64,000 bases of DNA from UBA6522 sp965221035. GTDB lineage: Bacteria; Pseudomonadota; Gammaproteobacteria; Steroidobacterales; Rariloculaceae. Location of the stretch: positions 1,364,001-1,428,000 of the forward strand of contig OZ244860.1 of NCBI GenBank assembly GCA_965221035.1, given 5' to 3'. Each line of letters starts with the position of its first letter. Position 1 is the first letter of the stretch. This document shows positions 26,735-35,446 of this stretch, piece by piece. The notes under the pieces are model-generated. The model did no database searches. It was not told the origin of the DNA and saw nothing but the letters and a program-made list of their open reading frames with translations. Both the position numbers and the translations under genes were made by a program.

Positions 26735-26987
26735 CTGCCTTTTCGCATGGGTGCTTGCGGACGGCGCTGTTCGCTTGATTTGCCCTTGCCATGCTGGTGT
26801 GGCTTGTAAGGTTCCGGGTGCTATTTTTTATCTGCCTTTCCGCATGGGCGCGTGCGGGCAGCACTTGTTCGCTTAATCTCCCCGCGCCATCCTGGCGCGG
26901 CTCGAATCGGGGGCTCGTCGCTTTGCGCCATCCCTGGCCCGCTCCTCGCCCACGACGCGAACAAGTGCTGCCCGCACGCGCCCATGC
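26735..26987. repeat. Structured intergenic element with perfect 31-bp inverted repeat
   Basis: Two arms, 26842-26872 and 26957-26987, are perfect 31-bp inverted copies, separated by 84 bp. The interval contains its own hairpin, CCGCGCCA-TCC-TGGCGCGG (26882-26900). A diverged direct copy of the left arm and flank begins at 26745, 97 bp upstream. The block fills the gap between argC and argD on the minus strand. It could be a REP/BIME-like element, a MITE, or an attenuator-like structure; no ORF here is convincing. Confidence 0.8.
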
Positions 26988-27022
26988 TATGCCTGGAGAT
27001 GAACTACATGGGTTTTTGCGCA

Positions 27023-28084
27023 TCAGACCCAGCCTACTGGGGTTATGGGCAGGCCGGTGGTTTCGGGCCATCCGGCCAGGCGGTTGGCCCATTGGATGGC
27101 CCCGCCGGCGGCGCCCTTGACGAGGTTGTCCAGGACGCAGCAGACGGCGATGGCGCCCTGGTCCCGGTGCACGCTGAGCAGCGCGTTGTTGGTTCCGACG
27201 ATGTCCTTGAGGCGTGGTGGGGATTCGACGACACGGATAAAGCTCGCGTCCCGGTAGAACTCGGCGAGTGCCGAGGCGATGTCATCCACCCGGTTCGGAC
27301 CCGCGGGTTCGGCGAAGACGGTGGCGTGAATGCCGCGCGCGAAAGGACCGGAGTGCGGTATGAAGTGAAGCTTGACTTCCCGCCCGGTGGCTGCTTCGGC
27401 GAGCTCGCAGACCTCGGGTGCATGGCGATGGATGAGCGGTCGGTAGGCGAACAGGTTGCTCTGGCGCAGGGGGTGGTGGGTGGTCTCGCGGGGGGTGCGC
27501 CCGGCGCCGGTGCTGCCGGTGACGGCGCTGGCGAAGAAGGCGGGCTTCGCCGCCCCCAGTGAAACCAGCGGCACCAGCGAGAGCAGCAACGCGGTCGCGA
27601 AGCAGCCCGGTTGGGCGGCGTGGCTGGTGGGTACTGTGTCGAGGTGCTCGGGTACCGCGCAGGTGAATTCATTCAGAAGCGCCGGCGCTGCGTGCGCGCT
27701 GCCGTACACCGACTCGAACCGCTCCGCCGAACGGCTGCGGAAGTCGGCCGAAGCGTCGACGACCGACACCTGCACCCCCGCCGCCGCCGCGGCCTCAAGA
27801 ACTTTCGCCACGATGGATGCGGACACGCCGTGGGGGGCGGCGGAGATGACAATCCAGCGGGGCGATTCCCCGAGCGTGCCGATGGCCTCGTCCAGCGAAG
27901 CGAAGCGCTCCACCGGGTACACGGCGCTCAGGTGGCTGAAGACCGACGCGACCCGCTGCCCCGGACGGCTCGCAGAAACGGCGTGGGCCAGCTCCAGCCG
28001 GGGATGCCCGGCCAGCAGCGCGAGGGTTTCCCCGGCGACGTAGCCGGAACCGCCGAGGACAATGACGGGAAGCGACTCGCTCAC
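27023..28084 (-). CDS. argC: N-acetyl-gamma-glutamyl-phosphate reductase
   Basis: A 353-aa NADPH-dependent reductase of the arginine pathway. The Rossmann motif is VIVLGGSGYVAGETLALL, the catalytic cysteine lies in SHAAQPGCFATALLLSLVPL, and the His region in KLHFIPHSGPFARGIHATV. The GTG at 28084 overlaps the stop of the upstream gene (GTGA). An open frame running on to 28627 is only shadow of that upstream gene. Confidence 0.92.
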   Translation of the reverse strand: MSESLPVIVLGGSGYVAGETLALLAGHPRLELAHAVSASRPGQRVASVFSHLSAVYPVERFASLDEAIGTLGESPRWIVISAAPHGVSASIVAKVLEAAAAAGVQVSVVDASADFRSRSAERFESVYGSAHAAPALLNEFTCAVPEHLDTVPTSHAAQPGCFATALLLSLVPLVSLGAAKPAFFASAVTGSTGAGRTPRETTHHPLRQSNLFAYRPLIHRHAPEVCELAEAATGREVKLHFIPHSGPFARGIHATVFAEPAGPNRVDDIASALAEFYRDASFIRVVESPPRLKDIVGTNNALLSVHRDQGAIAVCCVLDNLVKGAAGGAIQWANRLAGWPETTGLPITPVGWV

Positions 28085-29148
28085 GATGCGTCCTTGAGCC
28101 GCGCCGGCCCGATGTGGTCGTGGATGAGGTCGCCCAGCTGGGCGCCGTGGGTCAGCGCGTTGGCCGCGGGCACGTTCATTCGTTCCCGGATGATCTCGAT
28201 GCCAACCTGGTTGTCGGTGGCAGGACCGGTCACGGCGGCGGGCTCCAGTTCGAACTTGTCGCGCAGCAGCTTGACCCCGCCCCAGGCGCCCACGGGATCG
28301 TTCGCGCACAGGACGACGGCGCTGAGCGCCCGGCGGATCTCCGGGTCCATCAGAATGGCCTCGACTCCATAAGCACCCAGCAATCCGTCGCCCAGTTCGA
28401 AGACGATGGCGTCGGGCGCCTCCGCGGACAAGGACGACAGGAGCTTTCTCGTCAGCGCCGGTGCATTCTCGGACGTGGTACAGACGATTCCGTGGTCCGA
28501 AAAGATGCCGGTATTGCGCGCGCCGGCATCCTCCATTACAAGGATGTCCCGCTGCAGGGCCACGCCGGTCGCCTTGAAGGCATCCACCGTGAGGCCCAGC
28601 TGGCAGAACCGGCTCACCACGGCGCAAACCGCCGCAGTCTTGCCGGAGTTCATGCAGGTACCGGCGAAGGCCACCACCGGGACGCCGTTCAGGTCGAGCG
28701 TTGGCGGATCGTCCGCCGGCCGGCCCGCGACCCGGGCCGGCACGCCGATGCGCTCCCCCAGGTAGGGAAAGTCCAGCACCACGCCGAGCACGCGACAGTC
28801 GAAGGGCTGGCCGTGGTTGGGATTCATGGAGTCGCAGATCCCGAGCACGCCGCCCAGGTTCAACAGTTGCAGCTCGTCACCCGGTTCGAGCTTCTCCGGA
28901 AGGCTTCCGGAGTAGCCGAACAATGCCTTGCGATGGCCTAGCGCACCCACGATGATATCGCCCCGCTTGACCTGGGCCATCCGCCCGCTGGTCAACTCCA
29001 GCGTGTTGTAGCGGGACTTGTTATTCAACACCTCCGCGGCGATCAGCACGCCCTCCTCGCACGGGATGTCCGGGCTCACCCGGATTTCCCGCCCGAGCCC
29101 GGCGGCGACGGCAACCGAGGCTATCTTGTCGACGACCACCTTGCGCAT
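28081..29148 (-). CDS. P-loop NTPase-like protein inside the arginine operon, function unknown
   Basis: A 355-aa protein. An N-terminal beta-rich domain (about 1-120, with GDIIVGALGHRKALFGYSG) is joined to a nucleotide-binding domain with Walker A VVAFAGTCMNSGKTAAVCAV and a Walker-B-like hydrophobic strand APDAIVFELGDGLLGAYG. It resembles DUF1611-type P-loop proteins in general organisation, but I cannot name it. It sits between argG and argC with 3-4 bp gaps or overlaps, where xanthomonad clusters carry the deacylase gene. A role in N-acyl intermediate handling is only inference. Confidence 0.7.
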   Translation of the reverse strand: MRKVVVDKIASVAVAAGLGREIRVSPDIPCEEGVLIAAEVLNNKSRYNTLELTSGRMAQVKRGDIIVGALGHRKALFGYSGSLPEKLEPGDELQLLNLGGVLGICDSMNPNHGQPFDCRVLGVVLDFPYLGERIGVPARVAGRPADDPPTLDLNGVPVVAFAGTCMNSGKTAAVCAVVSRFCQLGLTVDAFKATGVALQRDILVMEDAGARNTGIFSDHGIVCTTSENAPALTRKLLSSLSAEAPDAIVFELGDGLLGAYGVEAILMDPEIRRALSAVVLCANDPVGAWGGVKLLRDKFELEPAAVTGPATDNQVGIEIIRERMNVPAANALTHGAQLGDLIHDHIGPARLKDAS

Positions 29149-29151
29149 GGC

Positions 29152-30372
29152 TCAGCCCTTGGCGCCGCTGCCGCCCGCACGGGTCTGCAGCAGCCCCGGC
29201 AACGCCATCAGACGCGAGAATCCCACCGCGTCGGCCGCGGTCCATTCGCCGGCCGACTCGCCGTACTGTCCACGGCTCGCCGCCATGAGCGAGTGGGGCG
29301 ATTCCACGCCCGTCACGAACACGCTGCCCGGCCGCAGCAGGCAATGGGCGGAACCGGTCACCCTGCCCTGCGAGGAGACCAGCAGCGCCTCGATATCGCG
29401 ACAGACGGGATCAAGCTGCTTGCCTTCGTGGATGAAGTCGCCGTATGCGAGGCTCACCGACTCCTTGACCCGCTGCTGCAGTGCGGAAAGTGTCAGCTTT
29501 TCCAACTCGCGGTGGGCCGTCAGGAGAATTTCGGCGGCCGGAGCCTCAAAGGCGACGCGGCCCTTGCTGCCAAGAATCGTGTCGCCCAGGTGGATGCCCC
29601 GACCGATGCCGAAGGTGGAGCCGACCTGCTCCAGGCGTTCGATGAGCGACACGGGATCTTCCCGCTCGCCGTCCACGGCCACGGGAACGCCGCATTGGAA
29701 TTCCACCGTCAGTTCACGAGCCGTCGCTGGCTTGTCGATGGCGCCCGGGCTCAGCACCCAGGCGCTTTCCGGGATGCTCTCGGCCGACCCGAGCGTTTCC
29801 GTGCCGCCGATGGTGACACCCCACAACCCACGGTTGATGGAGTACGCCGAACCCGCGCCCGGCAACGGAAGCCCCCGGCGGTCGAGATATTCGATCTGGT
29901 CCTCGCGGCCCCAGGCGTGGTCCCGAACCGGTGCCAGCACTTCGAGCTCCGGCGCCAGGGTCTTGAGCACAATTTCGAAGCGCACCTGGTCGTTTCCGGC
30001 GGCGGTGCAGCCATGCGCCACGGTAGCCGATCCGAGTTCTGTTGCCGCGTCCGCCAGGCAGCGGGCCTGGATGCCCCGCTCCGCACCGACACACAGGGGG
30101 TACATCTGACCCCGGCGCACGTTGCCCATGATCAGGAACTTGAGCACCTGGTCGAAGAAATCGTTGCGGGCCTCCACGAGGATGTGTTCCGCGGCGCCGA
30201 GAGCCGCCGACCGCTCGGCCAGGGCTTGTGCCGCGGCCGCGTCGATACCGCCCGTATTGACTGTCAGAGTGACCACCGGCCGTCCATGGGTCTCCTTGAG
30301 CCAAGGCACGCAAAACGACGTGTCCAGCCCGCCGGAGAAGGCCAGCACGATGGGTTGGCTGTCGTTGCTCAT
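29152..30372 (-). CDS. argG: Argininosuccinate synthase
   Basis: It condenses citrulline and aspartate with ATP. The N-terminal PP-loop VLAFSGGLDTSFCVPWLKE binds ATP; YPLCVGAERGIQARCLADAA and VAHGCTAAGNDQVRFEI are conserved synthase segments. The length is 406 aa. It overlaps argR by 4 bp (ATGA) and is separated from the P-loop gene by 3 bp. Confidence 0.95.
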   Translation of the reverse strand: MSNDSQPIVLAFSGGLDTSFCVPWLKETHGRPVVTLTVNTGGIDAAAAQALAERSAALGAAEHILVEARNDFFDQVLKFLIMGNVRRGQMYPLCVGAERGIQARCLADAATELGSATVAHGCTAAGNDQVRFEIVLKTLAPELEVLAPVRDHAWGREDQIEYLDRRGLPLPGAGSAYSINRGLWGVTIGGTETLGSAESIPESAWVLSPGAIDKPATARELTVEFQCGVPVAVDGEREDPVSLIERLEQVGSTFGIGRGIHLGDTILGSKGRVAFEAPAAEILLTAHRELEKLTLSALQQRVKESVSLAYGDFIHEGKQLDPVCRDIEALLVSSQGRVTGSAHCLLRPGSVFVTGVESPHSLMAASRGQYGESAGEWTAADAVGFSRLMALPGLLQTRAGGSGAKG

Positions 30373-30833
30373 TGGACCGACGCCATCCCGAGCGCCTCCC
30401 GCAACCGGACAGTCAGACGCCCCTGGGTGCCGGCGCCGGCAGTGGCGACGAAGATCGTGTCGTCTCCCGAGATCGTGCCCACCACTTCGGGCCAGCCGGC
30501 GCGGTCGAGGGTCACGCAGACACGCTGCGCGGCGCCGACCGCGGTGGTGATCACCAGCAGATTGGGACCCGCCGGACGGATTTCTCGAATAAACTCCGTC
30601 ACAGGATCGAGAGCATCCACGTTGTTGCCGCGACCCGGTGCGGGCAAGCTGTACCCGGCCGTCAGTTTGGCCACCCCCAGGTCGCGCAGGTCGCGGCTGA
30701 TGCTGGACTGGGTGGCCTCAAGCCCCTTGTCGCGAAGCAGCCGAACCAGCTCCGACTGGCGTCGGATCACCTGGCTGCGCAGCAATTCCGCAATGGCCTG
30801 GCGGCGGCGCTGTTGGTTGGTTGCGGTGGGCAT
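30369..30833 (-). CDS. argR: Arginine repressor ArgR
   Basis: A 154-aa regulator. The winged helix-turn-helix contains LLRDKGLEATQSSISRDLRD, with the SSxSRDL recognition helix of ArgR. The C-terminal hexamerisation/arginine-binding domain ends with TISGDDTIFVATAG, where GDDT is the arginine-contact motif. The ATG at 30833 is chosen; the in-frame upstream stretch is a vapC remnant, not part of ArgR. It is first in the arg operon and so probably autoregulates it. Confidence 0.93.
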   Translation of the reverse strand: MPTATNQQRRRQAIAELLRSQVIRRQSELVRLLRDKGLEATQSSISRDLRDLGVAKLTAGYSLPAPGRGNNVDALDPVTEFIREIRPAGPNLLVITTAVGAAQRVCVTLDRAGWPEVVGTISGDDTIFVATAGAGTQGRLTVRLREALGMASVQ

Positions 30834-30852
30834 GAAAGCCTCTCGGCATAAA

Positions 30853-30882
30853 TTTGCGCATAGACTAACTATTATGTGCAAA
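30853..30882. promoter_or_regulatory. Palindrome upstream of argR, possible operator
   Basis: TTTGCGCATA and TATGTGCAAA form an imperfect inverted repeat (one mismatch) with a 10-base spacer, 20 bp ahead of the argR start. It is AT-rich compared with its surroundings. It does not match the E. coli ARG box well, but its location suggests autoregulation. Confidence 0.45.
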
Positions 30883-30902
30883 AGATGCAACAAAATGATC
30901 GA

Positions 30903-31012
30903 TGCATGGCATGCCATGCCAAACTGGAACCGAACTAGCGTCAAAGTCTCTTCAATGATCAAGTTGCTCGTGAGGAGTCGGCTGCGACTTTCGTTGGCGA
31001 ATTTGTATGAAC
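30903..31012 (-). pseudogene. Remnant of a PIN-domain (VapC) toxin gene
   Basis: The minus strand encodes SRSRLLTSNLIIEETLTLVRF, which matches GRLLTSNYILDETLTLVRF in the intact vapC at 32434-32832. Nucleotide similarity runs over about 100 bp. The PIN N-terminal Asp region and C-terminus are missing. It probably represents one half of an old tandem duplication with the vapBC/tauE genes to the right. Confidence 0.8.
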
Positions 31013-31517
31013 GGAATGGACAATGCGGATCCATAACCCCCCAAGCCAAGCCGGCGCGGACAGGATTTTCGGTAAACAACTGATTCCGTTGTTTCACGCG
31101 AGTCTCCCGGCGGCCGCAATCAAGGATCTCAGGCGTTCAGCCCAAGTTTCGAATAGCCAAAAGCGCTGATCAGTTAGGTCGACGTGACGCGGCTTGCAAC
31201 CAGCAGCCGAACACGGGCGACGAACCAAGAGTCTAGCAACCTAATCCTTCCAGATTTATTCCGTATAGTAAGGAATCAACTTATCCTCCAGCCATGGCTT
31301 GCACGGAAATTGCCATGTTCATTGAACGCATCCCGGAAAGCCTGTTGCGTTGTCAGCACGAATGCCAAGGGATGGGTGTTGAGCCACATGTCAGGGAAGG
31401 CATCTTGTATCGACGGAAGAAAGACCTGTTACCCGAAACCAGCGTCCGTGCTTCATCGCACAGTTGGCGGCCCCCTTCCACACCCCCGCCATCGCCCCCG
31501 CGCCCGGCACCCACGCC
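31013..31517. other. Intergenic stretch without recognised genes
   Basis: About 500 bp between the vapC remnant and tauE. Short open frames occur but have no family features or ribosome binding sites. The only notable point is an AT-rich patch at 31230-31275 (CTTCCAGATTTATTCCGTAT) that could hold a promoter for tauE. Confidence 0.4.
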
Positions 31518-32270
31518 GTGACCGATCTGGCCTGGCAAGCGTGGCTGGTCATCTTCGCCGCGCTGGCGGCCGGGGGGCTGACCAAGGGGCTCACCGGGCT
31601 AGGGCTGCCGGGTATCGCCGTGCCCATCATGGCGACCTTTCTGGGTGTCGAACAGGCGGTGATGATCATGGTCATGCCGACACTGATCACCAACCTCTGG
31701 CTGACCTGGCGTCTTCGCGAATGCTACCGGGAAGTGCCGGAAGTGCCGCGGGTGGCGATCGCCGGCGTGCCTGGCATCGCGGCTGGAGCCGCAGTCCTGT
31801 ATCTCGCCAGCGAACGGTTCCTGGCCACGGCGCTGGCTCTTTGGGTGTTCGCGTACCTGGTGCTGCGGTTCGTTCAGCCGCAGCTGTCGTTGGCCCGCGA
31901 TACCCGGTTGCGCCTGGGGTATCCGGTGGGGTTCGCGTCCGGAACCCTGCAGGGCGCGACCGGTATCTGCGCGCCGGTCATCGTGCCCTATGTGGATGCC
32001 ATCCGCGCCAGTCCGCAGACCACCGTGTTCACGTTTTCGGCGGTGTTCATGTCCCTGTCCCTCACCCACCTGGTCATTCTGGGGACCTTGCAGGCGTATA
32101 CGCCGCTGCAGTTCGGCCAGAGCCTGCTGGCCGTGGTGCCGGCCATGATCTTCGTGCCGGTGGGCAACTGGCTGCGACAGTTCGTGCGCCCGGAGCTGTT
32201 CAGCGTTCTGATCCGTATCGTGCTGTTCGTGACCGCCGCTCGGCTGCTCCAGGGCGCCTGGTCAGGTTGA
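31518..32270 (+). CDS. TauE/SafE-family membrane transporter
   Basis: A 250-aa protein with eight hydrophobic segments. The two TauE/SafE half-repeats carry GGLTKGLTGLGLPGIAVPIM and GFASGTLQGATGICAPVIVP, both typical Gly/Pro-rich re-entrant motifs. The family exports or imports organosulfur compounds, sulfite or other anions; the substrate here is unknown. A GTG at 31518 is the likely start; a TTG at 31464 is in frame. A 43-bp partial copy of its coding sequence lies at 33138. Confidence 0.85.
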   Translation: MTDLAWQAWLVIFAALAAGGLTKGLTGLGLPGIAVPIMATFLGVEQAVMIMVMPTLITNLWLTWRLRECYREVPEVPRVAIAGVPGIAAGAAVLYLASERFLATALALWVFAYLVLRFVQPQLSLARDTRLRLGYPVGFASGTLQGATGICAPVIVPYVDAIRASPQTTVFTFSAVFMSLSLTHLVILGTLQAYTPLQFGQSLLAVVPAMIFVPVGNWLRQFVRPELFSVLIRIVLFVTAARLLQGAWSG

Positions 32271-32433
32271 TTCCTGCGCCTAACCGGAACTTCCCGAGTC
32301 GATCCGAGCCAACGTATTGATTTTTCTGTAGGACACGGATTTCGGGCGGTTCGTTACCGGGAACGTTATTGGAGCCGCAGGCAGAGCACGGCGGCGAAAC
32401 GCCCGTGGGGACGGCAGCGCACGATGTGGATAG

Positions 32434-32832
32434 CTATGGGGCGCAGCGCAAACCGTATGCGCGGAAGTCTTGGTCGATCGCGAGGCAAAGCTGCAATTTG
32501 AGTCTGTCGCAAAGCGCGAAACTTGTGCAGTCCGTGAAACTGTACCGCTTGTCGGAATATGTTGAGAATAGGTTCCAGGCGGCTTCTTCGTCCCTTGGTG
32601 AAATGCGCTCCATGTGCGCCAGGCGACCCTTTCGAAATTCTTCTCCCAGCCGATGCGCGACACCCCAGCCAAGCCGGAACCGAACCAACGTCAAGGTTTC
32701 GTCAAGAATATAATTGCTCGTGAGGAGCCGACCGCGATTTTCGTGGAATGCCGCTACGACAGCCTCGTGGTCCGGGTCATTGCCATCCGTCAGCGCATAC
32801 CAGGCCCCCGTGTCCACCAGCACCCGTTTCAA
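32434..32832 (-). CDS. vapC: PIN-domain toxin, VapC type
   Basis: A 132-aa PIN RNase-like protein. The acidic residues expected at the active site are present: Asp in LVDTGAWYAL, Glu in ILDETLTLVRF, Asp in SFTDCTSFALC and Asp in AIDQDF. It overlaps the antitoxin gene by 4 bp. VapC toxins cleave tRNA or rRNA; the target here is unknown. Confidence 0.88.
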   Translation of the reverse strand: MKRVLVDTGAWYALTDGNDPDHEAVVAAFHENRGRLLTSNYILDETLTLVRFRLGWGVAHRLGEEFRKGRLAHMERISPRDEEAAWNLFSTYSDKRYSFTDCTSFALCDRLKLQLCLAIDQDFRAYGLRCAP

Positions 32833-33062
32833 TTCGAGCTTCCGTAGAGATAGCGGTTGTGTTCCCGACCGACCGGTTCTCCAGTTCCGGCCCCAATTCC
32901 CTTGACGGATTCCAACGGGTCCGCCGCCAATTCGTTCGCGCCGCGGAAATGTTCATCCACGAGCTGCCTGATCAAGGCGGCAACACTGATTCCCTTCCGC
33001 CTTGCTTCTGCCCCCAAGAGCAGGTATTGCTCATTTTCCAAGGAAATCTGCGTACGGCGCAT
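32829..33062 (-). CDS. vapB: Ribbon-helix-helix antitoxin partner of VapC
   Basis: A 77-aa protein. The N-terminal RRTQISLENEQYLLLGAEAR and SVAALIRQLVDEHFRG form a ribbon-helix-helix DNA-binding domain; the rest is an acidic, flexible tail that would neutralise the toxin. It is the first gene of the pair and overlaps vapC by 4 bp. Confidence 0.85.
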   Translation of the reverse strand: MRRTQISLENEQYLLLGAEARRKGISVAALIRQLVDEHFRGANELAADPLESVKGIGAGTGEPVGREHNRYLYGSSN

Positions 33063-33137
33063 GTCTCGCCTTCATTGTCCGTCATAGGGCTAATCTTACA
33101 TCATTTGGTTTTTGATGGATACATCAGAACATCAAGC

Positions 33138-33181
33138 CATTCTGTGGATCTTGCAGGCGTACACGCCGCTGCAGTTCGGCT
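33138..33181 (+). pseudogene. Fragment of a second tauE copy
   Basis: About 40 of 43 bases match the tauE coding sequence at 32075-32117, including the codons for LQAYTPLQFG. The frame then stops at TGA. Together with the vapC remnant at 30903 it suggests a former tandem copy of the vapC-vapB-tauE unit. Confidence 0.75.
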
Positions 33182-33301
33182 GAACAGGACCCGCAAGACA
33201 CGCCCTGCGGCAAGCTGGTGCGACACTGCCTGGAGTCCTCCGGGCGGGCCGCAGGTGCTCCTGCGCGGCACCATGATTCGGCTCAAGCGTCCGCGAGTTG
33301 T

Positions 33302-34582
33302 CTACCAGACGCCGGGCCAGGGCTTGCCGACCAGGAAATCCGGGTTGGCGCCGGGTCGCGGTCGGAACTTCTGAATCCGCCCGTTGTTGACCGACGCCGT
33401 GTAGAAGTTGCCCTCGTTGTCGGTGGACATGCCGTGCACGCCCCACATGCCGCCCGGGTACTCGCCCCAACTTCCCCAGGAATAGAGGAAATGGCCGTCC
33501 AGGTCATAGCCGAGGATCTTGTGGGTACCCTGGTCCGCGGCCCACAGCTTGTGGTCGCTGGTGACGATGAAACTGTGGATGTCCATGGGCCGTCCTCGCG
33601 GGCCCGTGAAGAAATTCCACTCGTCCAGGTAGTTGCCGTCTTCGTCGAAGACCTGCACGCGGCCGTTGTTGCGATCATTGACGAACACGCGCCGGGTCGT
33701 CGGGTCCACCGCGATGCCGTGCACGTTGTTCCAGTAGCCGGGACGGGTCTCGTTGGGCGCGGTGCCCCGCTCGCCCCACTGGGCGAGTATGTTGCCGTCC
33801 ATGTCGTACTTGATGACGCGGGTGTTGTCGTATCCGTCCGCCAGATAGAAGGTATTCTCGTCCATGAAGGCCAGGAACGTCGGGCGGCGGAAGTGTTCGT
33901 CGTCGTCGCCCGGAACGCCCGGCTCGCCGAGCATCAGAACCAGTTCGGAACCGTCGTTGGTGAACTTGGCGACGAAATGCCCGTCGGCGTCCACGATCCA
34001 GACGTGCTTCTCGGGATCGTAGCGGCTGATCTCCACGTCGTGCGGGCGGTACCAGAGGTGATCCCACTGGGTCCACTCCTCGACGACAAATCCGTCGCGG
34101 TTGACCACCAGCACGCAGTGTTCCCAGCGCCAGTCGATTCCCGGCCGGCCGTTGCCGGATTCCTCCAATTGGTCGCCGTTGGGGATGGCGCTGCCCGCCT
34201 GTCGCAGGGGCAGCCGGAAGTTCGGGTAATGGAAGCCCGGACCGAGTTCCGGCAGCCAGACCGACTCACTGGGCCGTTCCATGATCGGCAATTCACCCTT
34301 CTGCACGAGAAAGACCCGGTCCGGGTTCTCGGCGAAGACGTCCATGGTCACCGACCAGGTCCAGCCGTCATGGCCGGGCAGGCTCTCCGCCAACGGTTTC
34401 GGCCAGTTCTCCACGACCTCGTAGGGGCCGAAGATGTCCTGGCCGCCCTTGAGGCCCGGCAGGGCAGCGAAGCCCGCGCCGGGCGGGTCCCCTCCGGTCT
34501 GTTGCCCAACGACGGTGGTGCTTCCGAGGACCACTGCGGCGAGTGCGCCGGTGGCGAGGGACAATTCAATCGATTTCTTCAT
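33302..34582 (-). CDS. Secreted NHL-repeat beta-propeller protein (PAL-like)
   Basis: A 426-aa protein with a signal peptide (MKKSIELSLATGALAAVVLG) followed by a six-bladed NHL-type propeller. Repeats of the form VFVNDRNNGRVQVFDEDGNY, NTFYLADGYDNTRVIKYDMD and KLWAADQGTHKILGYDLDGH are visible. The fold resembles peptidylglycine alpha-amidating lyase and related periplasmic enzymes or binding proteins. The specific activity cannot be told. It is 42 bp downstream of an ABC exporter operon on the same strand. Confidence 0.82.
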   Translation of the reverse strand: MKKSIELSLATGALAAVVLGSTTVVGQQTGGDPPGAGFAALPGLKGGQDIFGPYEVVENWPKPLAESLPGHDGWTWSVTMDVFAENPDRVFLVQKGELPIMERPSESVWLPELGPGFHYPNFRLPLRQAGSAIPNGDQLEESGNGRPGIDWRWEHCVLVVNRDGFVVEEWTQWDHLWYRPHDVEISRYDPEKHVWIVDADGHFVAKFTNDGSELVLMLGEPGVPGDDDEHFRRPTFLAFMDENTFYLADGYDNTRVIKYDMDGNILAQWGERGTAPNETRPGYWNNVHGIAVDPTTRRVFVNDRNNGRVQVFDEDGNYLDEWNFFTGPRGRPMDIHSFIVTSDHKLWAADQGTHKILGYDLDGHFLYSWGSWGEYPGGMWGVHGMSTDNEGNFYTASVNNGRIQKFRPRPGANPDFLVGKPWPGVW

Positions 34583-34624
34583 GGTTTTCCCCTTGGTTGT
34601 GCCGAGTGCGATGCCCTGATCGCA

Positions 34625-35446
34625 TCAGGAACGAATCCCCACGCCACGCCGCAGCATGATCAGCACCGTCAGGAACAACGCCACCAAGGCGATCAGAATA
34701 ATGCCGTAGGCTGCTCCGATGGGGATATCCGAGGACCCCAGCATGCCATAACGAAACGCGTTCACCATGTACAGGATGGGATTGGCGAGCGAGACGGTCT
34801 GCCAGAACGGCGACAGCAGGGTGATCGAAAAGAACACGCCCCCGAGGTAGGTCAACGGTGTCAGGAAGAACGTCGGAACGATGGAGATGTCGTCGAAGTT
34901 CTTTGCGAATATCGCGTTCAGCAGCCCCGCCAGGGAAAACACCATGGCGGTCAGCACGACGACCGAAACGGTCACCAGAGGGCGCGCGATGGTGAGTTCG
35001 GTAAAGAACGACGCCACCACCGTGACCAGCGCGGCGACGGCCAGGCCACGCACCACGCCCCCGATCACGTAGCCTGCGATGATCGTCGTGAACGAGAGCG
35101 GGGAAACCAGCATCTCTTCCAGGTGCAGCTGCAGCTTGCCGGAAAAGAATGACGACACGACGTTGCCGAAGGAGTTGGTGATGACCGACATCATGATCAG
35201 CCCCGGGGCGATGAATGTCGTGTAGGGAACGCCGCCCATCTCGCCGATCCGACGGCCGATGAGGCTGCCGAAGATGATGAAGTACAGCGTCATGGTGATG
35301 GCGGGGGGCACGATCGTCTGAATCCAGATCCGCGCGATGCGATGCACCTCCTTGCGGACGATGGTGACGAGCCCCACCCGATTCACGCGCCACAGGTTGA
35401 TCGGCGCTACGGTTGCGGGAGTGTGCAATGGAGTGGTGCTGGCCAT
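34625..35446 (-). CDS. ABC-2 type transporter permease (YadH-like)
   Basis: A 273-aa permease with six hydrophobic segments. Typical ABC-2 stretches are TFIAPGLIMMSVITNSFGNV and the C-terminal FLTPLTYLGGVFFSITLL followed by NPILYMVNAFRYGMLG. It is encoded directly after the ATPase with stop/start overlap, so the two form one exporter. The cargo is unknown; YadGH-like systems are poorly characterised. Confidence 0.9.
   Translation of the reverse strand: MASTTPLHTPATVAPINLWRVNRVGLVTIVRKEVHRIARIWIQTIVPPAITMTLYFIIFGSLIGRRIGEMGGVPYTTFIAPGLIMMSVITNSFGNVVSSFFSGKLQLHLEEMLVSPLSFTTIIAGYVIGGVVRGLAVAALVTVVASFFTELTIARPLVTVSVVVLTAMVFSLAGLLNAIFAKNFDDISIVPTFFLTPLTYLGGVFFSITLLSPFWQTVSLANPILYMVNAFRYGMLGSSDIPIGAAYGIILIALVALFLTVLIMLRRGVGIRS

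Noticed and set aside
27023..28627. 534-codon minus-strand frame extending argC
   Set aside because: The N-terminal third overlaps the P-loop gene out of frame; argC similarity starts at the GTG 28084.
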